Source: Carex sylvatica (taxonomy: Eukaryota > Streptophyta > Magnoliopsida > Poales > Cyperaceae). From it: DNA of 64,000 nucleotides. Numbering within the stretch: position 1 is the first letter of the stretch; the number at the start of each line of letters is the position of its first letter. Below, piece by piece: positions 47,046 to 58,424 of the stretch. Where the stretch lies: the NCBI GenBank assembly GCA_964058845.1, contig CAXKVR010000038.1, forward strand, positions 248,001 through 312,000, in the 5' to 3' direction. Both the position numbers and the translations under genes were made by a program. Under the pieces are notes generated by a model, which worked only from the letters and a program-made list of their open reading frames with translations, did not search any database and was not told the origin of the DNA.

Positions 47046-47595
47046 TACTCTATTGAAATCACCATCTCCAATATTTTACTTTCTAAAATTATCTCACCTT
47101 TAATATTTTGAATCAAATTTTAATTTATATTATAATGATATATTAATTTTTGATATTTAAGAAATTATAATTATATTTAAACCACTACTAGAATTTTGAT
47201 TATTTGCATAAGTAACTAAATACAATTGCATCTTTAAGTGAATCCCATGCAATTAATATTTTCTGCATGGGTGTGCAAACTAAATTGCTTGGGTTAAAAA
47301 TTTCGGCCCATGCAATTAATAATCTCATACAATTGATGTAAATACTCATTCAATTGATGACTAATGTACCCATGCAAATGTGTCTCGCTGATATTTTCTA
47401 ATTCAGAACTAATTAGCATGGGTGTATAAGCTAAATTGTATGGGTTAAAAGAAAAACATGCAGCCCATACAAATAATTTTCTATGTAATTAATTTTGATA
47501 CCCACGCAATTGGTACTGTTCAGGTGTTGAAAGGATATCTGTTTTTTTTTCATCCAAGTTTTGATACTCGAACCATTACAATTTTTAGATCTTCT
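47046..47595. repeat. Two diverged direct repeats, unclassified
   Basis: GCATGGGTGTGCAAACTAAA and GCATGGGTGTATAAGCTAAA start two blocks (about 47,267 and 47,418), each with CCCATGCAATT or CCCATACAAAT. No gene. Confidence 0.45.
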
Positions 47596-47599
47596 CTCC

Positions 47600-48110
47600 T
47601 CATATTCGTCTAGGGTTTAGCCTAGCCATTCCTCCGCCCAGCCAAGCCCTCTCCGCCGCATCCCCTTTCCTCTGGCACACCCCCTTGATCTCCTCCGCCC
47701 AACCATTCCCCCTATCCTCCGCCAAGCCGCTCCTCAAACCTTGCCGCAACCCTGCTCCTTCGCCTTGTCGTTTCTCCTCTCCTCCGCGCAGCCGCTCATC
47801 TCTCTCCCTGTCTTGGTCATTTATGCCACTCCGTCGCTCGTGAGAAGACGCTTTCCAACCAGTTTGAGGCCAAGCGTGCCAAATCCAAGGCTTCTCACGA
47901 TCACAAGATTGCATGTCATCTGGAGAGGCTTGCCTAGGTATTTACAATACTTTCTTAATTGATTTCTTTTCTTAGGGAAAATTGATGGGATTCGGCGAGA
48001 ATTCATTTGGTGCCAGTTTGGTGGGAGTTCACATTCCCAAATTGCCCTTCGATTTCTCCTCTTCCAATCAGACACAGTTTGTTGTATGCTGTTAATTCCC
48101 GCTCAACTCC
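47600..48110 (+). pseudogene. Exon-like GC-rich fragment, family not recognised
   Basis: A CCTCCGC-rich leader is followed by EKTLSNQFEAKRAKSKASHD and HKIACHLERLA ending in TAG before GTATTTAC, and after a gap MGFGENSFGASLVGVHIPKL then PFDFSSSNQTQ. The codon-like texture and higher GC suggest exons of a real gene, on the plus strand and upstream of the demethylase exons, but I cannot place it in a family. It may be unrelated to the neighbour. Confidence 0.35.
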
Positions 48111-48653
48111 TCAGACACAGGTGGAAACTTTATTGGTTGTCGTTATATATATATATATATATCAGTTTGTGATTATATTATTTTTGATATTTTTTTGTTT
48201 GTGATTATATAATCTGATTTATGTGGGTATTTTTTTGTTTTAGGGACTATTTAGGGTCGAGAACTTTGTCATAGAGAGAGAGCTAAACCCTAAATCCTAA
48301 ACCCTGAGGAGTAGATACTCGAAAACTGAACGAAATGTGAGTTGTTATAATGGTATACTTTGTGTACCATTAAGGGATATTATTATGCAAAACAATTATA
48401 TGCTCTGGGGTTTTGAAGAATCTAAGGTTTATGTTCTTCAATCTGAGGTATCTGGTTTAGGCAATTTTAAGGTTGCAAGTTTTGGGGGGTTCAGAATTTT
48501 CTCTAGAAAAAAGCTTAGGAATTGTGACTGCCTGCATTAATTTATGGTGTTTCAAGTACATGCACTGGTACATCCTACTTTGTACTGTACAGTTCAATGT
48601 ATAAATGTTGGTATCTACTTTATTTTTTTAGTATATCTTCTCTGTTTTCTTAG

Positions 48654-51600
48654 GATTTTCTGAATCGGGTAGTGAAAGACCATCGCAGAATGGATCTTGA
48701 GTGGTTGAGAGAAATTCCCGGGGACCAAGCCAAGTAAGTCCATCTATTTCTAAATTTTTTTTCTACGTCAAGATTTTTTATTGCACGTACTATTTCTGTT
48801 AGTAAATTCCCAAAACAGACATTTCATCCAATGTTAAAACTTAAAATCAAGTATTTCACAGACTTATAGTTTCAGTTTTCTGTTAGAACCTCATTTAATT
48901 TGAATTCAAAAATGAAACCTGTCTAAGGTCATAGAAGAAGTAATTATTACATACATTTAATGTTGGCAATTGATTTATGAGTTGCCAGGGAATATTTACT
49001 GAGCATATATGGATTGGGTTTTAAGAGCGTGGAGTGCATACGTCTTCTGGCTCTTCATCAAGTGGCATTCCCGGTTAGTTCAAGACAATAATATAAGTTA
49101 TTCCACCCTTCCCTTTGGTTCTTCTTGGTACTTTGGGTTAATTGGGCTTTTGACTTAACTTAAATGGAAAAGGTGGATATCGCTTTAATTGTTATGTATT
49201 TTGAATTGAACCTGAATATTCCTGTTCTCTGATTCCGCTAGGTTGATACAAATGTTGGTTGAATATGCGTGAGACTTGGGTGGGTCCCGCTCCAACCTCT
49301 CCCTGAGTCGGTGCAGACAGTGGCGTAGCCAGGATTTGAGTCAGAGGTGGACAGAAATCGGATTCGGATAATTTTTCTTAACGGGTTCGGATTTGAATCT
49401 CCTCGATAATTCTCTTCCCGCCTCTGCACGCCTACCAAATTGCATCTCTGTCTATTGAATTAGTTGTAATTTTTAATAAATTACTAATTGATACCAAAAC
49501 TACTAAAATAATTACTTGTAATTTCTAAAACAATTGGTATTAATTGAGCGGAGGAAAATCGCTACTTTGAATTGAACCAAGATTTAATTTTTTTTTTCTT
49601 TCCTAATTAGATTAAACAACTCACAAACCATTTCTGAAATCTGAACTGACAATTGCTACTCCGAATTGAATCCAGAAATAGACAGAATCAAATTCAGAGA
49701 TAGACAAGACCCATTAAAAAATCTAGTAAAAAAAAAAAAAAGATTTCCATGGGTACACAGCTATCCACCTCTACTGTGGCTCTGCCATTGGACGCTATAT
49801 ACCTTTTTGAGTGCACATCCCCTGAGATATCTCATATTTTGCGTGACCTACGTGTCCGGTGCCTATTTGGGGATAGCGCAGGGGCCAGTATTGTTTGAGC
49901 TTCGAGATTCGTGCAGAACGTCTTTGAACAGTTGAGATTTTCCAAAAAGTCACGGAAAATATGAGATATCTCAGAGGATGCAAATTCTTTCTTTTTGAAT
50001 TCTCTTGATAATCTGGGCCAATTTCTATTCAGGTGACCGTGTAGCATTCTAACATTCCTTTTTTGTTCATCGACTTTCACTCGCTATACGTCTAGCAGCA
50101 GAGTCAGTGGGCACTGGGCTGTGGCTGGCGTAACTTTATTTCTTTTCTTTTTCTTTGTGGGCTTTGGGCTGCTTTGTGGGCTGCAGAGGGAGGCAACAAT
50201 CAATTCAGGGGTAGGCAGTGTGTTAAAATTCTATATCCAGTAAAACAAAAATCAATTTCTAGGGATGGGCAGTTGCCCACCGCTGCTCTGAATTGGCTCC
50301 GCTACTGGGTGGAGATACATCTTCTTGAAATGTAAGAGCCTTTTTCAATAGAATGTACCTGAAATAAAGCTCTGTACAAATTGGTTACCAACAATATAAT
50401 TTAAATGTTTCTCATTATGCATGCGAAGGTATCCTGTAATGGATTCAATTCAGAAGTATATGTGGCCTCGGCTGTGCAAACTAGACCAAGAAACACTGTA
50501 AGTTTTTTTCGCAAGTCAAATTTGTGGAATAATTTCCTGTTTATATCCCTTTTAATCATGTAAATTTTCATTTAATATTCTGCCCCTTCCCCTTCCTATT
50601 AAAGAAAATTTCTTATACTAAATTTGTACAAAAGAGCTTGATTGGGGAATGTCTATGAGACTATGATTGAGGGGGACAACTTCTATGCTTTTGGGTGTTT
50701 CAATATTGTATGGTCGTGCAATGGTATTCTTGAACTTTATTGATGTTTTCTCTAACAAACAATAATATTTGCAGATATGAGCTTCACTATCATATGATAA
50801 CTTTTGGCAAGGTAAAGCTGATATCTTTAGTTATAGGTAGCAGATAGTTCTCAGTTTCTTGTTAATGTAAATATTATAATTTTTCTCCAGTGCAACACAT
50901 TCTAATAGAAAAAAATTATATTAGAATAGGTTTCAGCCATTCCATTAACCAAGGGCACTAAGAAGTTAATTTATTCAGTTTTGATTTTTTTATGTAACAA
51001 GTCTAATAGATTGGATTGTTTCTCAGTTGATTCTGTGGATTTAATCTTGAAACATATATCTTGTAGATATTTTCCCAACAAAATGAGCTTAATTACCCCA
51101 ACAGTAAACTTAATAATTAAATTAACCGTCTGATAAAACCAATATGCGGACTTTAGCACAACCCTTCTGTTTTAAGAAAGTCATAAAGTAACATGTGGAC
51201 TTTCATAATGTAGGTCTTTTGTACTAAAAGCAAGCCGAACTGCAATGCATGCCCATTGAGGAGTGATTGTAAGCACTTTGCAAGTGCTTTTGCTAGGTAT
51301 TTTACTGCTATTTTGTTATATTGGACTGTTTTGTTGCATGTGTGATTGCATAACAAATGAACTACATGCATATAGGTGCTTAATTTTCAATATGTCCTTC
51401 AAAGTCTATAATTGGTTGAATAGCCTCAAAAGATGATCAATGAAAATAATATTTGAGAATCCAACAACTATGTTGTATAGTCCGAGAAGCTAGTGTGGAA
51501 GACAGCAATCCATCTCTAGTATCATCTAAATCTATTTCTCGTGTCTAACTATTTAAGTTGCTTTGTTTAATATTCAATTTAGTGCTAGCCTGATGTTGCC

Positions 51601-53760
51601 TGGGCCTGAAGAACAGCAAGGAAACAAGGTAGTAATTTGGAACAGCTCCCCAGCTGCCTTTGAAAATGCAAGGAACTCATTTCCCAACCCCACCGATGTA
51701 CCGACAGCTCAGTTTGTGGCCTTGCCCCGCAGTTCAAATTCCGAGCCTATAATTGAAGAGCCAATGACTCCAGAAGAAGAGCAGAGAGTAGATGAAATAC
51801 CTGACGAGATCCCGACAATAAATTTAAATATGGAGAGTTTTGTCAGGAACATTGAAGAGCTTGTCAGGGAAAATGATTCAGAGCTCCAGATTGAAGATAT
51901 CTCCAAGGCGTTGGTTCTATTGCCTCCTATTGCAGCCTCAATTCCACCACCACAGCTGAAGCACTCACGCCACCTTCGCACTGTGCATGAGGCGTATGTT
52001 ATTAATCTATGTCATTTAAAAATACTATTTGTTGGCTTTTTGTTTCATTTAAATAATGCAAATAGTTGTTTCTTTTAATATTTGATGGTGTTTGCGATTT
52101 ATTTTTTAAAATTGTAAACTGGGGCCTTGCTAATTGTATCTCTTTTGTAGTTATGAGCTCCCAGCTGATGGACATCCTATTTTAAGCTAGGTGAGCATCT
52201 TATTCTTTTTTAGACCAGTTACTTTCTTTATCCCTGTTAAGTTTGCTAGAAAGTATTATCACGGTTTATTTGGTTTATATGTTCACTTTTTAATTATTGT
52301 GAACTCACAATTGGAGTTCGAAGAAAGAGATCCAGATGATCCATCTCCGTACCTCTTGATACTATATTCACCAGGTGTGCACCTCAACTATCTTAATCTC
52401 AATGGATACCTTCAGATGCAGATGTAATGGGGATTTTACTGGAACTTCACTAAGAATTTTGGATAGTTACCATAAAAAATCTAAATCAATCATAAACAAG
52501 CAGCAGAGCATAAAAAAGAGTGTACATGATTTATTGTGAGCTGAGATTGTTTGGTATCCTCTATAATTAGTGGTTCTTTATGTGTGTAAAATATTGCAGA
52601 AAAAGAATTTGCGGATTTCAAGCCTTGTCGCTGTAACTCATGCAAAGAGGCGAAAAGTTGCAATTTCCTTTCAGAGGAGGAAACTAGTTATATCAAGTGC
52701 TCATTAATGGTACTGCTGAGATTTCTTTTACAGAAATGCCTATTTTCTTCAAGCTTTTTCCTCTCAAAGAGTAAGGAAAAAATTAGTATGTGAATATACT
52801 AAATACTGTTTCTTCTTGCATAAGTAGATACCATGCCGAACTGTAATGAGGGAAAGTTTTCCACTGCATGGCACATATTTTCAAGTCAATGAGGTACATG
52901 TACATTGACTCTTGCATTAAGTTCTATGTAGAAAGGATATACTTTGGATGTACTTGATTAGGGTTTGTTGTAATTTCTTTCAATGCATTGCTCTGGTGTT
53001 ACATTATATGCCAAGAAATTGCTTTATCGGGTAGCAGCTGTAATCCTTTTACCTGGAAAGCCAATGGAAATTGAATTTTCAACATATGATAGTATAAAAT
53101 GAGAAGAAAACAAACCCTTGGTCCATGAATCAAATGCCAAAATAGGGAATACTGCTTACTGATGCACTACCAAATCATGATACTGCAATAAATTCATGAA
53201 TTTCATTAGCATTACATGAGGTTACACCGTGTTTGTTTAATTTAGTACACATATCCTAAATATTACAATATTCTTTGGGCAGTCATCTTAGCCTTTTTAT
53301 GTCGTGAATTCGTTTAATTGATTTCATAATTTATGGAAGAACTTTGAGCTTACTCTTCTCCATTTTATCAAATAATGACAATGATTATGACGACGACTTC
53401 CATAATATACTCTGTGCAATTGAGGGTTCTTGTGAGTTGAGACCTAAAATATAATCTGTCACTTTTTATCCTTGAATGATGAATGGTGATTTAGTGATTA
53501 TATTGCACATAACATACAGGTCTTTGCTGATCATTGCACAACTCGAAACCCGGTAATGGTTCCTAGAGGAGATTTGGAGGCTGAGAAGGCGTCCTATTTA
53601 TTTTGGTAGCACAGTATCATCTATCCTGAAAGGTAAATTTTGTTCTCGTACGTTACCTTACTCAATAGGGCTGTAATAAATTCACTTGTACTGATATCAC
53701 AGATTCCATTTGCAGGTTTACCAATAGATGAAATACAGTATTGCTTCTGAAAAGGAACCA
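48654..53760 (+). pseudogene. DML: DEMETER/ROS1-type DNA glycosylase gene, 3' half, inactivated
   Basis: Active 5-methylcytosine demethylase family. Exons: 48654-48732 (FLNRVVKDHRRMDLEWLRE), 48989-49073 (LLSIYGFGLKSVECIRLL, with the family's catalytic Lys), 49242-49317 plus 50316-50331 (VDTNVG with catalytic Asp, then VRLGWVPLQPLPES), 50429-50497, 50775-50811, 51214-51296 (CNACPLRSDCKHFASAF, Fe-S cysteines), 51583-51993 (EPIIEEPMTPEEE, DEIPTINLN), 52151-52190 (YELPADGHPILS), to 52374 (DPDDPSPYLL), about 52601-52710, 52828-52893 (IPCRTVMRESFPLHGTYFQV), 53520-53632 (VFADH) and 53716-53760 (IQYCF). Lesions: CGA to TGA after VDTNVG (49260); a hAT insertion; TAG at 52188; AA for AG before 52315; a two-base loss near 53568; TGG to TGA at 53748. 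The 5' half is absent. Confidence 0.9.
49318..50307. mobile_element. hAT-type element, 990 bp, inside a demethylase exon
   Basis: The ends CAGTGGCGTAGCCAG and (complement) CAGTAGCGGAGCCAA are inverted. The 8-bp flanks are GGTGCAGA (49310-49317) and GGTGGAGA (50308-50315), one mismatch. Cutting it out with one flank restores the codons for ESVQIHLLEM, as in the DEMETER family. 49.79-49.99 kb holds a nested foldback (CCCCTGAGATATCTCATATT facing AATATGAGATATCTCAGAGG). No transposase frame. Confidence 0.88.
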
Positions 53761-54340
53761 GTATAAAACATGCATTTCTCTTTTTTTTTTTTAAATATAT
53801 AGAATGAAACACTTAGAACTTCACAATTGACAGGTTCTCATTGTGCCCATTTTTTTACTTGCACCAGTGATTGGTTCTGCTGGTGCCCATTTTATATTTT
53901 TACCTACTGGGTTTTACTAGGTAACTTAATGTCAATGGCCTTTAACTAATTGGTTAAATTGTTGGTGTTGAGTAATCATTTATATGGATATTAAAACGGT
54001 TATCATGCACTAATAGAGTGAAGAAATCTAAAGTCAAACAAGATATATATGATTGTTTATGATCAGGTTAGAATGGAGAACCACAACAAATGAAGGTGTT
54101 TGGACCATACGACTAAAATAAGGGCATTACAGATATTTAGTCCAAATAATGCTAACCTTCAATTAGTCTTACTATATGCCCTTATTTGTGATCAGCTAGT
54201 CTTAAATATCTGTAATGCGCACAAATTTTATTACTATATGCTTAAGAAAATGACCATACGACTTTAGATCACAAATCTATTTAGATAAAGATATCACATG
54301 TCTCAAGATAAGAACTAATGTTATGTACAAAATGCTAAAA
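53761..54340. other. Non-coding, with a hairpin
   Basis: AAGGGCATTACAGATATTTA (about 54,121) faces TAAATATCTGTAATGCGC (about 54,205), a possible small foldback element. No gene. Confidence 0.45.
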
Positions 54341-54350
54341 ATAACATAAC

Positions 54351-54765
54351 TCATCCGTGTAGACTTCTGATCACAAATCTCGGGATGTCTGGATTTGCGG
54401 GGATGAGATGAGGATATTCAAACTGACGGAGCACCCGGTCTGGATAGTGATGCTCCACTATCCAGAAGCACACCAGCGGACCCCGGTAGAACCACATCTG
54501 CTTATCATCCGCTACAATCTGCGGCAGTCTCCCCTGATTGTATAGCTCTTCGTACGGAGTCCATATCACCTGAGTGTCACCCAGACTCTGAATCTGGCCA
54601 CGGACCAGCCTGATACCTATTGACTTTCCATGAGGCTGATTGATGTACTCGTGATGTCCGTACCATTTCTTGCCAAATTTCGGGAATTTTGCGCCATCAG
54701 GTTCTCCCCAATCAGGCGATTCATTTGGCTCTGGTACCCCCACAGGTAGCCGTGACCATGCCTAA
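54351..54765 (-). pseudogene. PMD gene fragment, one C-terminal exon
   Basis: Minus-strand exon reading AWSRLPVGVPEPNESP, then RLVRGQIQSLGDTQVIW, MWFYRGPLVCFWIVEHHYPD and RVLRQFEYPHLIP. It matches the exon at 24.5-24.07 kb in order (RGQLQ, LWYYRGSVVCYWIVEYHY). TAG comes just before the AWSRLPV segment, as in the 24.5 kb copy. No other PMD exons are next to it; copia sequence follows at 54.83 kb. Confidence 0.75.
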
Positions 54766-54833
54766 TGATGTAGTAGAAGTACCGACCCATACATATTCTT
54801 ACTTTTCGGCTGTAATTTGAAGAATATTAGCCG

Positions 54834-56061
54834 TCAGGGACAAGTCAGATAATTAAAATAAGATTGCAGGTGCATGACAATAACAAACTGACCTTGCAAC
54901 TCTGGCACAGGTTGTAGTAAAGATGTGTCATACATGGACTGTATTTCGAATCTCATGGCCTTCAGCCATTTATCAGAGTCGGGTTTATCCATTACTTCCG
55001 CATAGGTCAGAGGATCTTCAGTATCAAAAACTGAGACCTCGTGCAGTCCCAAGTACCTCTCGGGTGGATGGACTGTCCTTGTTGACCTACGTAGCACTTG
55101 TTCTTCGGGCTGTCGAACTTGATCCACAACTGTCTGCGGATCCAGTTCTACTTAACTTACGTTGAAGTACTTGAGCTCTGGACTAGAACCTCTTCCACAT
55201 CTACTTGTGGATTTGGTACTTCCAAATGCTCATCAGCCGAAGTATCAAGTGGTGGGATTATCTAATCTAGTTCAGATATTGTATTGTGTGATGTATCTTG
55301 AATTTCTTCAAGTATTACATTACTCCCACTACTTCCTTTTATGAGAAACTCATTCTCCAAAAATACACCATGACGAGCAATAACAAATTTGTTCTCGGAC
55401 TGGTAATAGAAGTAATATCCTTTTGTTTCCTTAGGATATCCTATGAAAAAGCATTTGTCAGATTTGGGATCAAGCTTGCAAGACGTCGGGAGTTTGACAA
55501 ATACTTCGCAACCTAAGACATATTTGGGGATTTCCAAAATCATAACTCGTACGGAGTCTTTTCTACTGACTTAGATGGAACCATATTTACTGTTCGTGCG
55601 ACAGTTTCTAGTGCGTGTCCCCAAAATGATTTTGGAAGAGTGGTGTTACTCATCATAGAATGAACCATGTCAAGCAGAGTTTGATTTCTTCTCTCAGAAA
55701 CACCGTTCCATTGTGGTGTCCCCAGAGGTGTAAGTTGTAAGACTATCCCATATTCCTTTAAGTACGTTTTAAACTCAAAACTTAAGTACTCGCCTCCACG
55801 GTCCGATCGTAAGGCCTTAATACTTTTGTTTAATTAATTTTCTACTTCAGTATTGAATTCCTTAAACTTATCAAAGAATTCAGACTTATGCCTCATCAAG
55901 TAGACATAACCATATCTACTGTAATCATCAGTAAACGTGATAAAGTAAGAATAACTATTTCTTGCACAAGTACTCATAGGACCACACATATCAGTGTGTA
56001 TAAGACATAATAAGTCACTTTCTCTTTCGCCCTTTTTGGAGAAAGGCGCTTTGGTCATTTT
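54834..56061 (-). pseudogene. pol: Copia pol fragment: integrase to start of reverse transcriptase
   Basis: Minus strand. Integrase core from 56058: HTDMCGPMSTCARNSYSYF and TFTDDYSRYGYVYLM (first two acidic catalytic residues), then the QLTPLGTPQWNGVSERRNQT block near 55720, a C-terminal part (KLDPKSDKCFFIGYPKETKG near 55470), and the RT lead-in DKPDSDKWLKAMRFEIQSMY near 54970. Several stops and frame changes. The integrase is cut at 56,062 by the LTR of another copia, so the missing upstream part should lie beyond 64,000. Confidence 0.85.
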
Positions 56062-57863
56062 TGTTAGTTTGTAATAATCTAGAAGTTAATAATACGATAA
56101 ATTATCATAAAGCTTTGTTCATGAATTGAGTGATTAAATAAACTGTCATTTTGTTGCCTTGAATATTATTACATTTATGAATTATTCCTTTATCTGACTA
56201 GAGTCAATAACTGGAATTGTGAAACTTCATAATATAGATGATATATATTCTTAAAAGTCACTAACCGAGGTAATTAGCAGGAACACTAATTAACTGTTAC
56301 AAGGTTAGTATGTGGATTAAAAGATGGTCAAGTTTTACAGACCAATGACAAGAGATGTCATTTTAATCACATAGATACATGTTCTAGGAACATGGTATTT
56401 GACAGACCCCGAATGAAACATTAAATGAAATTGTGTACGTGTCATTAATGTTTTCATTCAGTGTTAAGTTCTAAAGTATGAGGTATTCATCTTTCTTACT
56501 GAGAAATGTGTATGTGTGATTGTTATCTAACGCTGTCGGTAAAACGCAGTTATAACGGTAACTTTTTGGTATACATAGCTTAGCTGAGGTAGTGATGGTT
56601 TACCAAAAGTACCATTGTCCCTCGTATTTCTATACGAGCTACAGCATCACTGGGCCCCTTGATAGAGTTAGATTATCTGCTAGCGGTATAATTACAAGAG
56701 TAATTATATTTGATAATCTGCTCAAAATCAAGAAAAGATTAAGTTTGCAAGGATGACACACACCTACCTTGAAACTGATATGATAGCTATGAGACGAAAG
56801 AACTGACACAAGTAACATAGTTTACTGGATCGTGATATTGTACAGTACAGCATCATCTGTGTAATTGGATGGTCATGATGCGTTATGCCAGATGCCTCTC
56901 ATGATTATAGAAGTTAAAACTGTTTTAATTCTATTTACCAACATAACACAGATCCTATTGGGTCACACCGTATAGGAGCTAATCGGAGAATCTTATTGAT
57001 TAATTATGAGTTGATTATGATTAATAATAAGATGGTTATAATTAATTATACATGATATAATTAAATTATAAATGTCATTTAGATGACAAGCAAAAATAAC
57101 GGTTAATTTATAAAACGTGCACGACACGTTGTATAAAAGTTATCGAAACAACAACCGCAAGAAATATAATTGTTCATAACAATTATATAGATGACATATG
57201 GATATTAATTGAATTTTATCTTTTAAATTCATCATTATCCATACATGTCATCAATATTATCCACAAGGGAAAAATGGTCATTTCACACTAAGTGGCAAAA
57301 TCTGAATTGGTTTCTTCCAATAGCATTTGTTGTGAATAGGCCGAACTTGGAGGGGTATTTTGGTCATCTTGCAACCGACCCTATACCCTATAAATAGGGG
57401 TGGAGGGGTAGAGAGAAAATCACTAATTTCTGAGATATCAAATATGTCTGATCAGTTCGGTAATCTATTTTCTCTCTTTCTCGGTTTCTCTCCCAAATAG
57501 TGTTTCGGTTGGGAAAAGAAAGTTATACGTAGTTAATGTATAATCTTGCGGGTTATTGAGAAGTATATTTACGGGATCGGTGAATAGTGTTTTTCTGAAT
57601 TTTGCAGTATTTCAGTTTTGCTAATTAGTGAATCTGAATAACTGCAAATTCATGAATAGTGTTATTTCGTCCTTTACTCGGTGAATAGTGGTTTTGCAGA
57701 AAACCGTAGTTTATGGTATTTCTGGCAATAAGAAATAAATCGCTCTCCGGTTAGTCCTGGTGGATAACCGATAGAGGTATCACACGTGTGATACTCCAAG
57801 ACGAATCATTCCCTAGTGTAGCTCTTCTCGCTCGGTCTGCTTTCCAATCAGAATTTGGAAACA
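56062..57863 (+). repeat. Copia 5' LTR
   Basis: Starts TGTTAG next to the interrupted integrase. The right border is my estimate at GGAAACA. A TATAAATAGGGG promoter box is at 57,389. Region 57,500-57,860 repeats GTGAATAGTG words and ends near a CTCGGTCTGC phrase. Confidence 0.75.
57389..57396 (+). promoter_or_regulatory. TATA box of the copia LTR
   Basis: TATAAATA in the context CCCTATAAATAGGGGTGG, 1.33 kb into the LTR, the usual place for a U3 promoter. Confidence 0.65.
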
Positions 57864-57954
57864 AGGTATATAAATGTTATATTAATTTATTTAACTGGTA
57901 AGTAGATTAATACTTTAGAAATCAATTATGAAGTAGATTTGTAAAAGGCAAGGT

Positions 57955-58424
57955 TCTAAATAGCGATTATAGTGGCATAGCGGGGAGAAAAAAAAAAGAT
58001 ATTGCGAATAGCGTAGCTATAGCAGAAGCTATCATGCATAGCATTTTTTCCTTTTCAAATTTTATATTCTATATTTCTACTAATTATCAACATAATCAAT
58101 AAGAGAATTGAGGTAACAACTAAATCACAACTAATCTAAGTCTATACTTTTTATCAATTATGTAAATAAGAAGGAAAAAAAGAATCTACAAAGTAATATT
58201 ATTTAATAGTTCATATTACATAGTATTACATATTATAATAAACAAAGAATAATTAATTTTATAAGGTAAATGAAGTCAGTATACATATTTAAATATTTTA
58301 TGTATTAGAATAATACTAATAATCAAAATTAGCTTTCAATTGAAACGAATGATAATACTTTTACAAATAAATACTATACGAAGAGCAATCAAAAGGAAGA
58401 ATTAATATTTGAATATTTCTCAAA
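57955..58424. repeat. Dispersed repeat G, copy 2
   Basis: GTTCTAAATAGCGATTATAG to AATATTTGAATATTTCTCAA, matching 32,165-32,560 in order of phrases. Its right end cuts the Athila-type protease frame. Confidence 0.65.
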
